Below, one piece after another: positions 35,875-44,554 of a DNA stretch of 64,000 nt. The position numbers were made by a program, and so were the translations under genes. Position 1 is the stretch's first letter. The number at the start of each line of letters is the position of its first letter. The notes beneath the pieces are model-generated. The model was not told where the DNA came from and did no database searches. It saw only the letters and a program-made list of their open reading frames with translations. Where the stretch lies: NCBI GenBank assembly GCA_038878695.1, contig JAVZVD010000001.1, positions 310,001-374,000 on the forward strand, read 5' to 3'. The stretch is from Fervidicoccaceae archaeon (GTDB lineage Archaea > Thermoproteota > Thermoprotei_A > Sulfolobales > Fervidicoccaceae).

Positions 35875-36609
35875 GTGATTAGTGGCGACGCTCAGAGGAC
35901 CCGACTTCGGCCCGACTCAATAGTCTCTTGGGCGCCCGATATCCTCACGCTTTCGACAGGCCCCCTAGCCGTCATCGCGCTGATCTTTGCCATGGAGGGG
36001 AAAACGGAGCTAGCGTGTCGACTCGTGATGGTCTGCTTATCTGTAGATGCCCTAGACGGCTATCTCGCCAGGAGGCTGGGAACTACCAGCGAACGTGGCG
36101 AGCTGCTTGATCGCGTATTCGATAGATTACACCAAATCGTGACCCCTTCCGTGATCTATTACACGTTTCTCCACGACGCGCTCGCGACGATGTATGCCGC
36201 TTCGATAATTACAATTTCATATTGGAGATTAGTGCGCAGAGTACCCTCGCGCGAGTACTTCGCCGGCCTACCTTTGAATGTGCACACGATCTTAATGATA
36301 GCGAGCATCTACTCCGGGTGCCCAATGGATCCGGCTATTCTCCTTCTCCTAGCGCTTCTCAGCGCGTCTCCGTTGAAGTATTACAGGAGGAGGAGAACAT
36401 CACGTATGCGCGATGGGGGGAGCCTCTGGTTCGCCAGATTCGCGGTCCCGCTAGCCATAGCGTCTTTCCCTCGTCCTTTGGAGACGCTGGGCCCGCTCTT
36501 TCTGCTTCTCGAATTCGCAGCTCTCGCGTACGCGGCGCTTGGCTGGCTCCCATTCGCTATGGAGGGGAGGGGCTCGCTAATTGCTCGCGTTCTCCACAGG
36601 GGCTCCTAG
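35875..36609 (+). CDS. CDP-alcohol phosphatidyltransferase family protein
   Basis: Integral membrane enzyme of 244 residues that moves a CDP-activated lipid onto an alcohol to make polar head groups. The signature D-G-x2-A-R-x8-G-x3-D-x3-D is complete in DALDGYLARRLGTTSERGEL followed by LDRVFD (about 58-84). About six spans. It could be an archaetidylserine or archaetidylinositol-phosphate synthase; sequence does not decide. GTG 35875 start. Its TAG stop shares a CTAG with the stop of the opposite gene. Confidence 0.86.
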   Translation: MISGDAQRTRLRPDSIVSWAPDILTLSTGPLAVIALIFAMEGKTELACRLVMVCLSVDALDGYLARRLGTTSERGELLDRVFDRLHQIVTPSVIYYTFLHDALATMYAASIITISYWRLVRRVPSREYFAGLPLNVHTILMIASIYSGCPMDPAILLLLALLSASPLKYYRRRRTSRMRDGGSLWFARFAVPLAIASFPRPLETLGPLFLLLEFAALAYAALGWLPFAMEGRGSLIARVLHRGS

Positions 36610-37511
36610 CCCGAGCCTCCTCCGGGCTTCCGTGCTCGAAAATCTACGACTACCTGGAGCATTCTAGGACCTACGCTCCTAACAATTCGACCGCCCAAAT
36701 AGTCCAATTCAACGTTTAAGTGCCTCACTATCTCACGTATTCTCTCGAAGGCCCTGAGAGGGGCCTCTCGCTTACTCTCGCCGCGTCTCAGTTTGACAAA
36801 CTCGTATGCATGTATTATCCCTCCTTCTTCTCGTAGAGCCTCGATGGCATGCTCGTAAAAACTCGCAGAAAAGCTCGGGAGAGGCATTAAGACGCGGTCG
36901 GCCTCTCCTCGCAATCTCTCTCTGATTATTTCCCTACAGTCGCCTAATAGCGGCACGACTACTCCCTCGACCGAGTTGAGCTTGACGTTCTCCACCATTA
37001 GGGAGTAAGCCAGCGGACTCTTATCGATAGAGTAGACGACCTTTGGTCTCGAGAGCTTAGCTATCAGCACGCTGAAGAGCCCCGTCCCGGCGAACATATT
37101 CACAACTACTTCGCCGGCTCGCACTAGCTCGGCCACCCTTCTACGTTCAAAGCTGAGTCTCGGAGTCACGAAGGTTCTCTCCACGTCTACTACGAAGGAG
37201 CAGCCGTGCTCACGGTAGATCGTGAGCGTCCTTCTCTCTCCAGCCAAGTAGATGAGCTTCCTCGTCCTGTACTCACCCTCAATAGGCGTCGACGCTAGGT
37301 GGACCGATTTGACGTAGGGGAGCCTGGCCAAGAGCCTCTCCGCAACGCATTTTGCCGCTTCGCCGAGCCTCTCCTCTAAGGAGAGGGGATCTCTGAGAGG
37401 GATTAGCGGCCTGAGAATTATTATGTCCCCTACTAGATCGAATGACGTTGAGATGAGGTCTGCGGCTCCGCATTCCGACGATAATAATTTAAGTAATTTA
37501 GTCCTAACCAT
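36606..37511 (-). CDS. tRNA (guanine37-N1)-methyltransferase, Trm5/Taw22 family
   Basis: Methylates G37 of tRNA, with SAM. The 301 residues show the Trm5 layout: D1-like start DLVGDIIILRP, then TFVTPRLSFERRRVAEL, SAM motif VVNMFAGTGLFSVLIAK (about 136-152), YSIDKSPLAYSLMVENVKLN, and LMPLPSFSASFYEHA, a variant of the usual NLP site. Taw22-type enzymes also methylate an intermediate of wyosine synthesis; Taw1 at 44555 fits that pathway. Start ATG 37511. Confidence 0.9.
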   Translation of the reverse strand: MVRTKLLKLLSSECGAADLISTSFDLVGDIIILRPLIPLRDPLSLEERLGEAAKCVAERLLARLPYVKSVHLASTPIEGEYRTRKLIYLAGERRTLTIYREHGCSFVVDVERTFVTPRLSFERRRVAELVRAGEVVVNMFAGTGLFSVLIAKLSRPKVVYSIDKSPLAYSLMVENVKLNSVEGVVVPLLGDCREIIRERLRGEADRVLMPLPSFSASFYEHAIEALREEGGIIHAYEFVKLRRGESKREAPLRAFERIREIVRHLNVELDYLGGRIVRSVGPRMLQVVVDFRARKPGGGSG

Positions 37512-37592
37512 GAGAAGACTACTACCTCTCCGTTGCGGTTGGACCTTTAGAGGAGAGTGGGATCTATTTCATTTATTACGAAAAGAGAAAAA

Positions 37593-37826
37593 TTATTTTG
37601 ATATTATAAACTTTATTGTTTTGTCTGAGTAAACTATCAGTATATTCTGATCTGACATTTTATAGTTACAGGCTACACATTTGTAGTATGACGATATCTT
37701 ACGCGAGGCCCCGTTCACGCGCTCGGACTCCATCTTGTATTCCATACTCGATCCACAGCGCGGACACTTCAAGCCCTTTCCACCTCTTCCGTAGAGCGGA
37801 TCGTTGAGCACCTCTCGGCGGGACAT
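37593..37826 (-). CDS. small zinc finger protein
   Basis: Hypothetical 77-residue protein with Cys pairs CPRC (about 21-24) and CVAC (about 50-53), a likely zinc ribbon, and a basic N-terminus. The C-terminus NILIVYSDKTIKFIISK is encoded by a strongly AT-rich stretch (37560-37640). No partner gene; function unknown. ATG 37826. Confidence 0.6.
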   Translation of the reverse strand: MSRREVLNDPLYGRGGKGLKCPRCGSSMEYKMESERVNGASRKISSYYKCVACNYKMSDQNILIVYSDKTIKFIISK

Positions 37827-37891
37827 CGTCCGGTTAAAACGTAGAGCGAAGGCTACGGCCTATTTAATAGACCGATACCCCTCTATTAAGC

Positions 37892-39061
37892 GTGACGTCG
37901 CGGTGCAAGGCCGTGGAAGGTGCTCGTGAGCCGATCCTCTTAAAGAATCTATCTGCCCTCGTGGGATCGATCAATGATAGGCTGAGCGTTCTCCGAGCAG
38001 AATCCGCTCTCTTGGATGCATGGGGCCTGAGGGTGGGGGAAAAGGACAAGAGCGGTCTCGTAATAGACTGCGGCGGCGGAGTGGCGGCGCAAGCTCCCTT
38101 CGACGCCTTCACCGCCAGCGTCCCGGGGGACGATCTCTGCCCACGGACCACGATTGGCCCCCTCGACGTTGAGCTCCTAGCTAGGTGGAACTTGACGTGG
38201 CACTTAGCTCTGGGCTTCACCGGCCTCTCTATGGCGGTTCCGACTGGCATCGTGACTCTCACGAGCTCGGCAGCGCGAGCCCTGGAGAGGCATCCTCTCG
38301 CGCACGATAGGACTCTTGTCTGTCTCTCAGAGACCGAGCTATTGCGAGAAGAGCGAGCATCTCTAGATGAGGTGGAAAAGATAGTCGAGGAGAGAAGAGC
38401 TCTCACTCTCTTAGCAGGGCTCAGCCGCTATACTACGTTGAAGTTCATCGAGGTCTTCGGTCGCTCTCCTCTCGACTACATTGTGGCAAAGTTGGGAGAG
38501 GCCTTAGACCTCCTCGTGGTAGTTACTAGCGGCTGGCTCACGTCACGCGACCTAGAGCTTGCGAAGAAAAGGCGAGAAATCCGCCTCGTGCATTGTCCTC
38601 ATCTCTCGGCGTGGAGAGGGCGGGGAGGCGAGCTTCCGTTGGATGAGCTCGTTTATGCCATGCGGGGCAGAATCTTCTTGGGATTATGCGAGCCAGGCTT
38701 CCTCACACCTTACACGAACTCTTGGCAGCCCCTTCTCTTAGAGCGCTCACTCGTAGCCTATACGCGTTGGAGAGAGATAGAGGTGGGAGACCTCGCATCA
38801 ATGATGTTCTCAGGCTGGAGTTTAGTTGACGAATCAAAGTCTCAGATAGGACGTGGGTACTCGCCCGATCTTCTCATCTACGAGCGCCCCAGATCGCTGG
38901 GCCCAGGCTCATCGCTTCTCCTGGAGCTCAGCTCGCTCAAGCCAAAGTTGGCACTAATCGATGGACTTCCAATCGATTTGAGAAGATTTGAGGAGGAGTC
39001 GGAGAAGCTCTACACTAATTTCCGAGAGACCTCGACGCTTAAGCCTCATCGGGACGCTTAA
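37892..39061 (+). CDS. divergent amidohydrolase-like protein
   Basis: Protein of 389 residues that resembles the amidohydrolase superfamily in outline: an N-terminal sheet ending in LVIDCGGGVAAQAPFDAF, a barrel-like middle, and the C-terminal composite-domain phrase GRGYSPDLLIYE. The HxH metal motif expected after the first sheet is missing, and only an HCPHL segment remains. It may be inactive or work differently. GTG 37892 lies about 26 nt after the TATA box CTATTTAATAG, so the mRNA is probably leaderless. Confidence 0.65.
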   Translation: MTSRCKAVEGAREPILLKNLSALVGSINDRLSVLRAESALLDAWGLRVGEKDKSGLVIDCGGGVAAQAPFDAFTASVPGDDLCPRTTIGPLDVELLARWNLTWHLALGFTGLSMAVPTGIVTLTSSAARALERHPLAHDRTLVCLSETELLREERASLDEVEKIVEERRALTLLAGLSRYTTLKFIEVFGRSPLDYIVAKLGEALDLLVVVTSGWLTSRDLELAKKRREIRLVHCPHLSAWRGRGGELPLDELVYAMRGRIFLGLCEPGFLTPYTNSWQPLLLERSLVAYTRWREIEVGDLASMMFSGWSLVDESKSQIGRGYSPDLLIYERPRSLGPGSSLLLELSSLKPKLALIDGLPIDLRRFEEESEKLYTNFRETSTLKPHRDA

Positions 39062-39128
39062 TGCACTTAAAGAGGAGGACGAGATAGCGAGTATCAGATC
39101 GGAGAGGAGATAAAGGTAGAGGGGACAG

Positions 39129-39959
39129 ATGCGCGAGAGAGAAAAAGCAGAATATAAGGGCACGGAGCTCGTCCCGACAGAGCAGCTAGCCGAGCTATCT
39201 CTGCTCACCGACAACCAGTGGATTTTCGACGTGGCCGTCGAGCGTCTCGATAGGATACGCGAAGAAATTGAGGGGCCCTATTGGATTCGCTCTGCCGTGG
39301 GGACTTTCCGCGGAGCGAGTGTGGTCGTGACGCGTTACGGCGCCTCTCTCCTACCGGTACTACTCGAGGAGCTCCTCAGGAAAGGGGCGAGGGTTCTCGT
39401 CAAAATAGGCTTGGGTGTGTACTTAGTCCAGGGCCGACCCCAGCTCGTGCTCTGTGTCGGGGCCGCGAGATTTGATAGATCGCTGGACGCGTACTACTCA
39501 CCTGAAGCTCCGGCAATCGCGAGCTTTAAGCTCGCGATCGAGGTGGCAGAGTCCTTGGAGGCGCTTGGTGTCGACTATGAGGAGGAGGTAGTCCTCAGTG
39601 TAGGAGCTCCGATTAGAAATCTCGAGGAGATTTGTAGAACCTCGGCTTCGACCGTGATAAGGAGATTAGGCATCACGACAATAGACGTGGACACGGCCGC
39701 GCTCTATTTGACGGTCAGAGCCAAGAAAGCCAAGGCCGTCTCCCTAGTCATACCGGCTTTCTCAATAGGCGAGGTGAGCGCGATCGGTCTATGGACCAAC
39801 GCGAGACCCGACGAAAAAGATGAAAGGTACGTGGAGAGCGTCGTTGAGGGCGCGCTCGAGGGTTTGCGTAGGTTCAAAGAGAGAGCTCTCGTGGGGGTAA
39901 GGCTCAAGAGGTTGAGTACGCCCAGAGAGAACAATATTGAGGAGGAAAATGAAAGATAA
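39129..39959 (+). CDS. nucleoside phosphorylase family protein
   Basis: Phosphorylase of the PNP/UDP group (276 residues) for nucleoside salvage. The fold is seen in VGTFRGASVVVTRYGASLL, ARVLVKIGLGVYLVQ, and the nucleoside-binding IDVDTAALYLTVRAKKAK (about 198-215), where the family usually has an ExE. Specificity unknown. The C-terminal SIGEVSAIGLWTNARP is variant. It starts ATG 39129 after a GAGG-rich leader and is followed by the C/D sRNA at 40004. Confidence 0.82.
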   Translation: MREREKAEYKGTELVPTEQLAELSLLTDNQWIFDVAVERLDRIREEIEGPYWIRSAVGTFRGASVVVTRYGASLLPVLLEELLRKGARVLVKIGLGVYLVQGRPQLVLCVGAARFDRSLDAYYSPEAPAIASFKLAIEVAESLEALGVDYEEEVVLSVGAPIRNLEEICRTSASTVIRRLGITTIDVDTAALYLTVRAKKAKAVSLVIPAFSIGEVSAIGLWTNARPDEKDERYVESVVEGALEGLRRFKERALVGVRLKRLSTPRENNIEEENER

Positions 39960-39997
39960 GAGTGTACGTAGCCAAGTAAAAACTAAGAACAAAAAAG

Positions 39998-40060
39998 CTA
40001 AACATGATGAGACAACAAAACCGAGCCGCGCGATGAGGAAGTGGAGCGACTCTGATGATT
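39998..40060 (+). ncRNA. C/D box sRNA candidate, guide to 16S helix 44
   Basis: Box C ATGATGA (40004-40010) is perfect; a CCGA at 40021-40024 could be D'; GCGATGA (40030-40036) a C' with one mismatch; box D CTGA at 40052-40055 is perfect. The guide before D ends GTGGAGCGAC (40041-40050), an exact 10-base complement of 16S 50506-50515 in the decoding-site helix. The base next to D does not pair. The D+5 rule points to G50509, about E. coli 1408. It lies 38 nt behind the phosphorylase stop and may be cut from that transcript. Confidence 0.55.
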
Positions 40061-40124
40061 CCTTCCTGCGCATTCCCCACATTTACATGAGATGATTTCA
40101 AGCGAAAAACGCGCGAAAACTTAC

Positions 40125-42884
40125 TCAGCCCCTCGTCTTCGCCTTCAGCGACGCGTGAGCCGCAGCAAGCCTCGCGACGAGCACTCTAGAGGGCGAAGCG
40201 CTGACGTAATCTAGCCCGACGTTGAGGAAGAATTCTATCGAAGCGGGGTCGCCCCCATGCTCACCGCATACCCCTATTTCTAGATCCGGTCTTGTTCTCC
40301 GTCCGCGCTCTACGCCTATCCTCACAAGCTCCCCCACGCCTATCGAATCTATCGTTTCGAAGGGGTTGCTCCTCAAGATACCGTGCTCCAGGTATTGCGG
40401 TAGGAACTTGCTTTCTACATCATCTCTACTGAAGCTAAATGTAGCCTGTGTGAGATCGTTCGTCCCAAAGCTGAAGAATTCTACTTCCTCAGCTATTCGA
40501 TCGGCGGTTAAGCACGCTCTGACGGTCTCTATCATTGTTCCGATCTTGAACGGGACCCTGATCCCCTTCTCTCTCTCGATAGCCGACGCTACCGGCTCTA
40601 TCGCGAATCTCTTCACGAACCTGATCTCCTCTACGTCAGAGACCTGAGGTATCATTATTTCAACGATGGGTCTCTTACCCTCGAGCAAGAGCTCCGCAGC
40701 CGCCTCTAGTATGGCCCTAGCTAGTCCTCTGTAAATTTCGGGGAAGGTGATGCCCACGCGTACACCTCTGTGACCCATCATTGGGTTGGCTTCGTAGAGT
40801 GCGGCCACTCTCTTGTAAAACCTCTCTCTCTCGGCGATTAGCTCGGCGCTTGCTCCCTGTAATTTGAGCTCGTAGACTTCTCTTAGAACCTCTTCCGGCT
40901 TTGGTAGGAACTCGTGTAGAGGTGGGTCTATCAATCTCACGACGACTGGGAGCCCGTCCATGATCTCGAAGATCCTCTTGAACTCCTCTTTGACGAGTTC
41001 AGCGAGCCTCCTCATTAGAGCCTCGCGTTCCTCACTTTTCTCGGAGAGGATCACCTGTCGCAGAAGAGCCAGCCTCTCGGGCTTGCGGAACATTCTCTCG
41101 ATGCGTAGGAGCCCTATGCCCTCGGCGCCATACTCCTTCGCCATGATCGCGTCCTCGACCACGTCGGCGTTCGCCCTGACTCCGATCCTCCTAAAGGAGT
41201 CGGCCCACTCCATGAGGATTTTGAGTTCTCGTCCTATCTCCGGCTGCTGAGTCGGCACCACTCCGAGGTAAATAGCGCCTGTGCTGCCATCGATGGTTAT
41301 CCAGTCTCCTTTCCTGACCACGTGCCCATCTACTCGGAAGAGGCTCTCCTCGTAGCTTATCTTGATGGCCTCGGCTCCAACAACGGCGGGTTTCCCTATC
41401 CCTCTGGCTACCACCGCCGCGTGAGAAGTCATGCCGCCGCGGCTAGTCAAGATGCCGCGAGCAGCGTAGAAGCCGTGCACATCGTCGGGCTTCGTCTCGA
41501 CGCGGACTAATATTACCTGCTTACCTTGTCTCGCCCATTCGACTGCTTCGTCGGGGTCGAAGACTACTTGGCCGCTCACCGCTCCTGGGGAGGCCGCTAG
41601 GCCCCTCGCGATCGGTTTGACACCAGCTCGCTCGTCGATCCTGGGGTAGAGAAGTTGAATCACGTGCTCCGGTCTCACCTTGAGCACAGCCTCCTCCTTG
41701 GTGATTATTCCGTCCATGGCCATGTCGACTGCAGTCTTCACGCGCGCGAGGGGGGTCATCTTCGCATCTCGCGTCTGGAGGAAGAAGAGCTTGCCTCGCT
41801 CGACAGTGAACTCTATGTCTTGAACTTCCCTAGCGATGACTTCCAGCATTTTACTCTTCTCGTAAAGCTCCCTATAGAGCTCGGGGAACGCGTCCTTGAG
41901 CTTGGAAATGGGCAGAGGAGTCCTCACGCCCGCTACTACGTCCTCTCCTTGCGCGTTGGGCAAATACTCACCGTAAAGCTCGTTCTCCCCCGTGGCGACG
42001 TTTCGCGTGAAGACTACGCCCGTACCAGAGTCGATGCCCATATTACCGAAGACCATGGATTGTATATTGACGGCGGTGCACTCGGCGACATCGCTTCTTA
42101 TCTTATTGGCCAACCGGTAGAAGATGGCGCGAGGGTTCATCCAAGACCTGAAAACGGCCTTGATCGCCAGCTCTAATTGAGAGTAGGGATCCGCGACGAG
42201 GCTTCCTCGCTCCTCAACGATGACCCGCTTGTGCTCCTCAACGAGCTCTTTCAGGCCCTCGAGCGGTATTTCCACATCGTATTTAGCACCATATTTCGCC
42301 TTGATCCTCTCTAAGTTCTCGGAGAACCTCTTCTCGTCGACGCCCAATACGATCTTACCGAACATTTGGAGGAACCTTCTGTAGGAGTCATAGGCGAACC
42401 TCTCGTCTCCGGTCATCGAAGCTAGGCCTTCTACCGTCTCGTCGTTAAGGCCCAGGTTGAGGACCGTGTCAAGCATCCCAGGCATGGAGACGGGAGCTCC
42501 CGACCTCACCGAGACGAGCAGAGGCCTCCTCGGGTCTCCAAAGCGCAGACCGCGCTCTCTCTCGAGCCATGCCATGTACTCGCGGACCTCATCCATCAAG
42601 CCGGCGGGGAGATCGAGCGCGTCTATCATCGACCAGAGCTCTTTGATGATCTTGTCCCGCACCGCCGGGGGAGGGTCACGCTCCAATTCCTTCAGGAGAG
42701 ACTCCATCTCAATTTTTATTGGGGCGTAGAAGTCCTTGCACGCATCCGTCGTTATTATGAAACCAGGAGGCACCGGGAGCCCGGCCCGGCTCATCAGAGC
42801 GAGGCCAGCGCCTTTGCCACCATACTTCTTCTTATCGCTCGGGTCCGCCTCGAGGAAGCTGTAGACGTACTTTTTGTTGACCAA
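40125..42884 (-). CDS. ppdK: pyruvate, phosphate dikinase
   Basis: Interconverts pyruvate + ATP + phosphate and phosphoenolpyruvate + AMP + pyrophosphate. The 919 residues hold the ATP-grasp part (GGKGAGLALMSRAGLPVPPGF; VSVRSGAPVSMPGMLDTVLN in pieces), the swivelling domain with catalytic His in LTSRGGMTSHAAVVARG, and the C-terminal PEP/pyruvate barrel with VCGEHGGDPASIEFF. These motifs separate it from PEP synthase. TATA GTTTAAAAC (42936-42944). Divergent from pyruvate kinase. Confidence 0.96.
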   Translation of the reverse strand: MVNKKYVYSFLEADPSDKKKYGGKGAGLALMSRAGLPVPPGFIITTDACKDFYAPIKIEMESLLKELERDPPPAVRDKIIKELWSMIDALDLPAGLMDEVREYMAWLERERGLRFGDPRRPLLVSVRSGAPVSMPGMLDTVLNLGLNDETVEGLASMTGDERFAYDSYRRFLQMFGKIVLGVDEKRFSENLERIKAKYGAKYDVEIPLEGLKELVEEHKRVIVEERGSLVADPYSQLELAIKAVFRSWMNPRAIFYRLANKIRSDVAECTAVNIQSMVFGNMGIDSGTGVVFTRNVATGENELYGEYLPNAQGEDVVAGVRTPLPISKLKDAFPELYRELYEKSKMLEVIAREVQDIEFTVERGKLFFLQTRDAKMTPLARVKTAVDMAMDGIITKEEAVLKVRPEHVIQLLYPRIDERAGVKPIARGLAASPGAVSGQVVFDPDEAVEWARQGKQVILVRVETKPDDVHGFYAARGILTSRGGMTSHAAVVARGIGKPAVVGAEAIKISYEESLFRVDGHVVRKGDWITIDGSTGAIYLGVVPTQQPEIGRELKILMEWADSFRRIGVRANADVVEDAIMAKEYGAEGIGLLRIERMFRKPERLALLRQVILSEKSEEREALMRRLAELVKEEFKRIFEIMDGLPVVVRLIDPPLHEFLPKPEEVLREVYELKLQGASAELIAERERFYKRVAALYEANPMMGHRGVRVGITFPEIYRGLARAILEAAAELLLEGKRPIVEIMIPQVSDVEEIRFVKRFAIEPVASAIEREKGIRVPFKIGTMIETVRACLTADRIAEEVEFFSFGTNDLTQATFSFSRDDVESKFLPQYLEHGILRSNPFETIDSIGVGELVRIGVERGRRTRPDLEIGVCGEHGGDPASIEFFLNVGLDYVSASPSRVLVARLAAAHASLKAKTRG

Positions 42885-43028
42885 AGAGATCCCCTGCGCC
42901 CGCGTCGTAACTCAACACACAAGACGCGGAAGAGAGTTTTAAACGTAAACGCGTGAAAATTCGTGCGGGAGCTCTTGCTTAAAACGTATCCTAAGCCGCT
43001 CGGTGGTTGAGTGCCGCCTTTGTGCTGG

Positions 43029-43037
43029 TTTTTAAAT
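43029..43037 (+). promoter_or_regulatory. pyruvate kinase TATA box overlapping upstream ATG
   Basis: TTTTTAAAT at 43029-43037 is the best TATA box before pyruvate kinase and covers the in-frame ATG 43036. Transcription would start near 43057, so the ATG 43036 could not be in the mRNA. This favours ATG 43090. Confidence 0.5.
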
Positions 43038-43089
43038 GGCGGGCGATCATCTGGAACGAGTGCAGAGTCGCGGCTTGGTGCCTTTGCCC

Positions 43090-44469
43090 ATGAGGAACAC
43101 GAAAATCATCGCTACCCTGGGGCCGGCGAGCAAAAGCGCGGAGGTCGTCGTCGAGATGGCTAAGGAGGGTGCTGAAGTCTTCCGCATTAACTTCAGTCAC
43201 GGAACCGCCGAGGAGTGGGATGAGTATGTTCGAGGGATTCGAGAGGCGGAGACCGAGAGGGGACCTCTTTCTCTTGCGGGCGACCTCCAAGGGCCTAACG
43301 CTAGGTTGGGCTACATCCCCAGCAGGTTGATCGAGGTGGGCGAGAGCTTGTTGCTCGAGCCGGGCGATTCTACGTTAGAGAGAGACCGATTACCGATCCC
43401 CCACGAAGAAGTCTTCGACGTGCTCGAGGTCGGAGATTTGTTGCTAATAGGCGACGGGGTGCCGATGTTGAAGATAGAGGAAGTCCAAAGGCGCAGAGCG
43501 CGAGCCATCGTCGTTAAGGCTGGGCGCATATCGAGTCGCGCTTCGGTAGCTGTGCTCGGTAAGAGAATCCCTCTTCCTCTCTTCACGAAGAAAGATAAGC
43601 GAGACCTCGAGTACGCCGTGAAGCGAGGCTTCTCGCACTTAATGGTCAGCTTTGTTGATAGCCCCAAGCAGCTAATCGAGGTGAGGAGAGAGCTTGAATC
43701 GCTGGGGGCGGGTGACGTTGCCGTTTTTGCGAAGATCGAGACGAGAGAAGGTGTTCGGAACCTGGATGAGATACTACGCGTGTCTGACGGTATCGTGATC
43801 GCGCGAGGCGACTTGGGTAAGCACTTTGGCCTCGAGGAGCTTCCGTCACTACAGCGATCGCTAATAGTAAGCGCGAGATCCGCGAGGAAGCCCGTCTACG
43901 TGGCTACGCAACTTTTGACTTCTATGCTCAACTCCCCTGTGCCAACTAGGAGCGAGGTCGTTGACGTATACAATGCGGTCCTCGAGGGAGTCGACGGCCT
44001 AATGTTGACGGCAGAGACGGCCGTGGGAGCTTATCCCGTGGAGGCCGTAGCTTGGTTGGCGAGAATATCGACCGAGGCCGAGAAGCTCGCTTCGACCACG
44101 CGTCCGCCGGCGACTCCTATCGAGGGGGACCTCTACTTCAAGGTACTCGAAGTCGTGAGAGATCTAGCTGCCAAGATAGTGGGCGAGGTCGTAGTTTACT
44201 CCTTCACGGGCAGGACCGCCGAGGCGCTCTCGAGCCTCAGGCCACACGGGGGATTCTATGTGGGTGTCCCTAACGATAGAGTCGCCAGGAGGGTGAGAGC
44301 GTTATGGGGAGCTCGCCCCATCGTATTGGAGGCGCGTGACCATAAAGAGGGAATAGAAGGCTTAACGCACTCACTAATAAAGAGATCCATAGCGAGAAGC
44401 GGTAGTTCCATTATTAGAGTTTACTCGGAGAAGAGCAAAATCTTCATAGAAGTGCTCAGCATAGAATAG
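43090..44469 (+). CDS. pyk: pyruvate kinase
   Basis: Makes pyruvate and ATP from phosphoenolpyruvate. RNTKIIATLGPAS opens the family; then VFRINFSHGTAEEW, GDLQGPNARLG, VFAKIETREGVRNLDEIL, the active-site loop DGIVIARGDLG and MLTAETAVGAYPVEAV. ATG 43090 gives 459 residues. An in-frame ATG at 43036 lies inside the TATA box and adds 18 residues with no similarity. The last 100 bases are AT-rich. The opposite-running PPDK next door could reverse its reaction. Confidence 0.95.
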   Translation: MRNTKIIATLGPASKSAEVVVEMAKEGAEVFRINFSHGTAEEWDEYVRGIREAETERGPLSLAGDLQGPNARLGYIPSRLIEVGESLLLEPGDSTLERDRLPIPHEEVFDVLEVGDLLLIGDGVPMLKIEEVQRRRARAIVVKAGRISSRASVAVLGKRIPLPLFTKKDKRDLEYAVKRGFSHLMVSFVDSPKQLIEVRRELESLGAGDVAVFAKIETREGVRNLDEILRVSDGIVIARGDLGKHFGLEELPSLQRSLIVSARSARKPVYVATQLLTSMLNSPVPTRSEVVDVYNAVLEGVDGLMLTAETAVGAYPVEAVAWLARISTEAEKLASTTRPPATPIEGDLYFKVLEVVRDLAAKIVGEVVVYSFTGRTAEALSSLRPHGGFYVGVPNDRVARRVRALWGARPIVLEARDHKEGIEGLTHSLIKRSIARSGSSIIRVYSEKSKIFIEVLSIE

Positions 44470-44554
44470 GTTAATTATAGAATAGAATAATGAATTAATC
44501 TTTCCACCTCTATTTCTCATTCTCAGCTTAAGGGCAGCGCTCAGCGAAGCCTCC

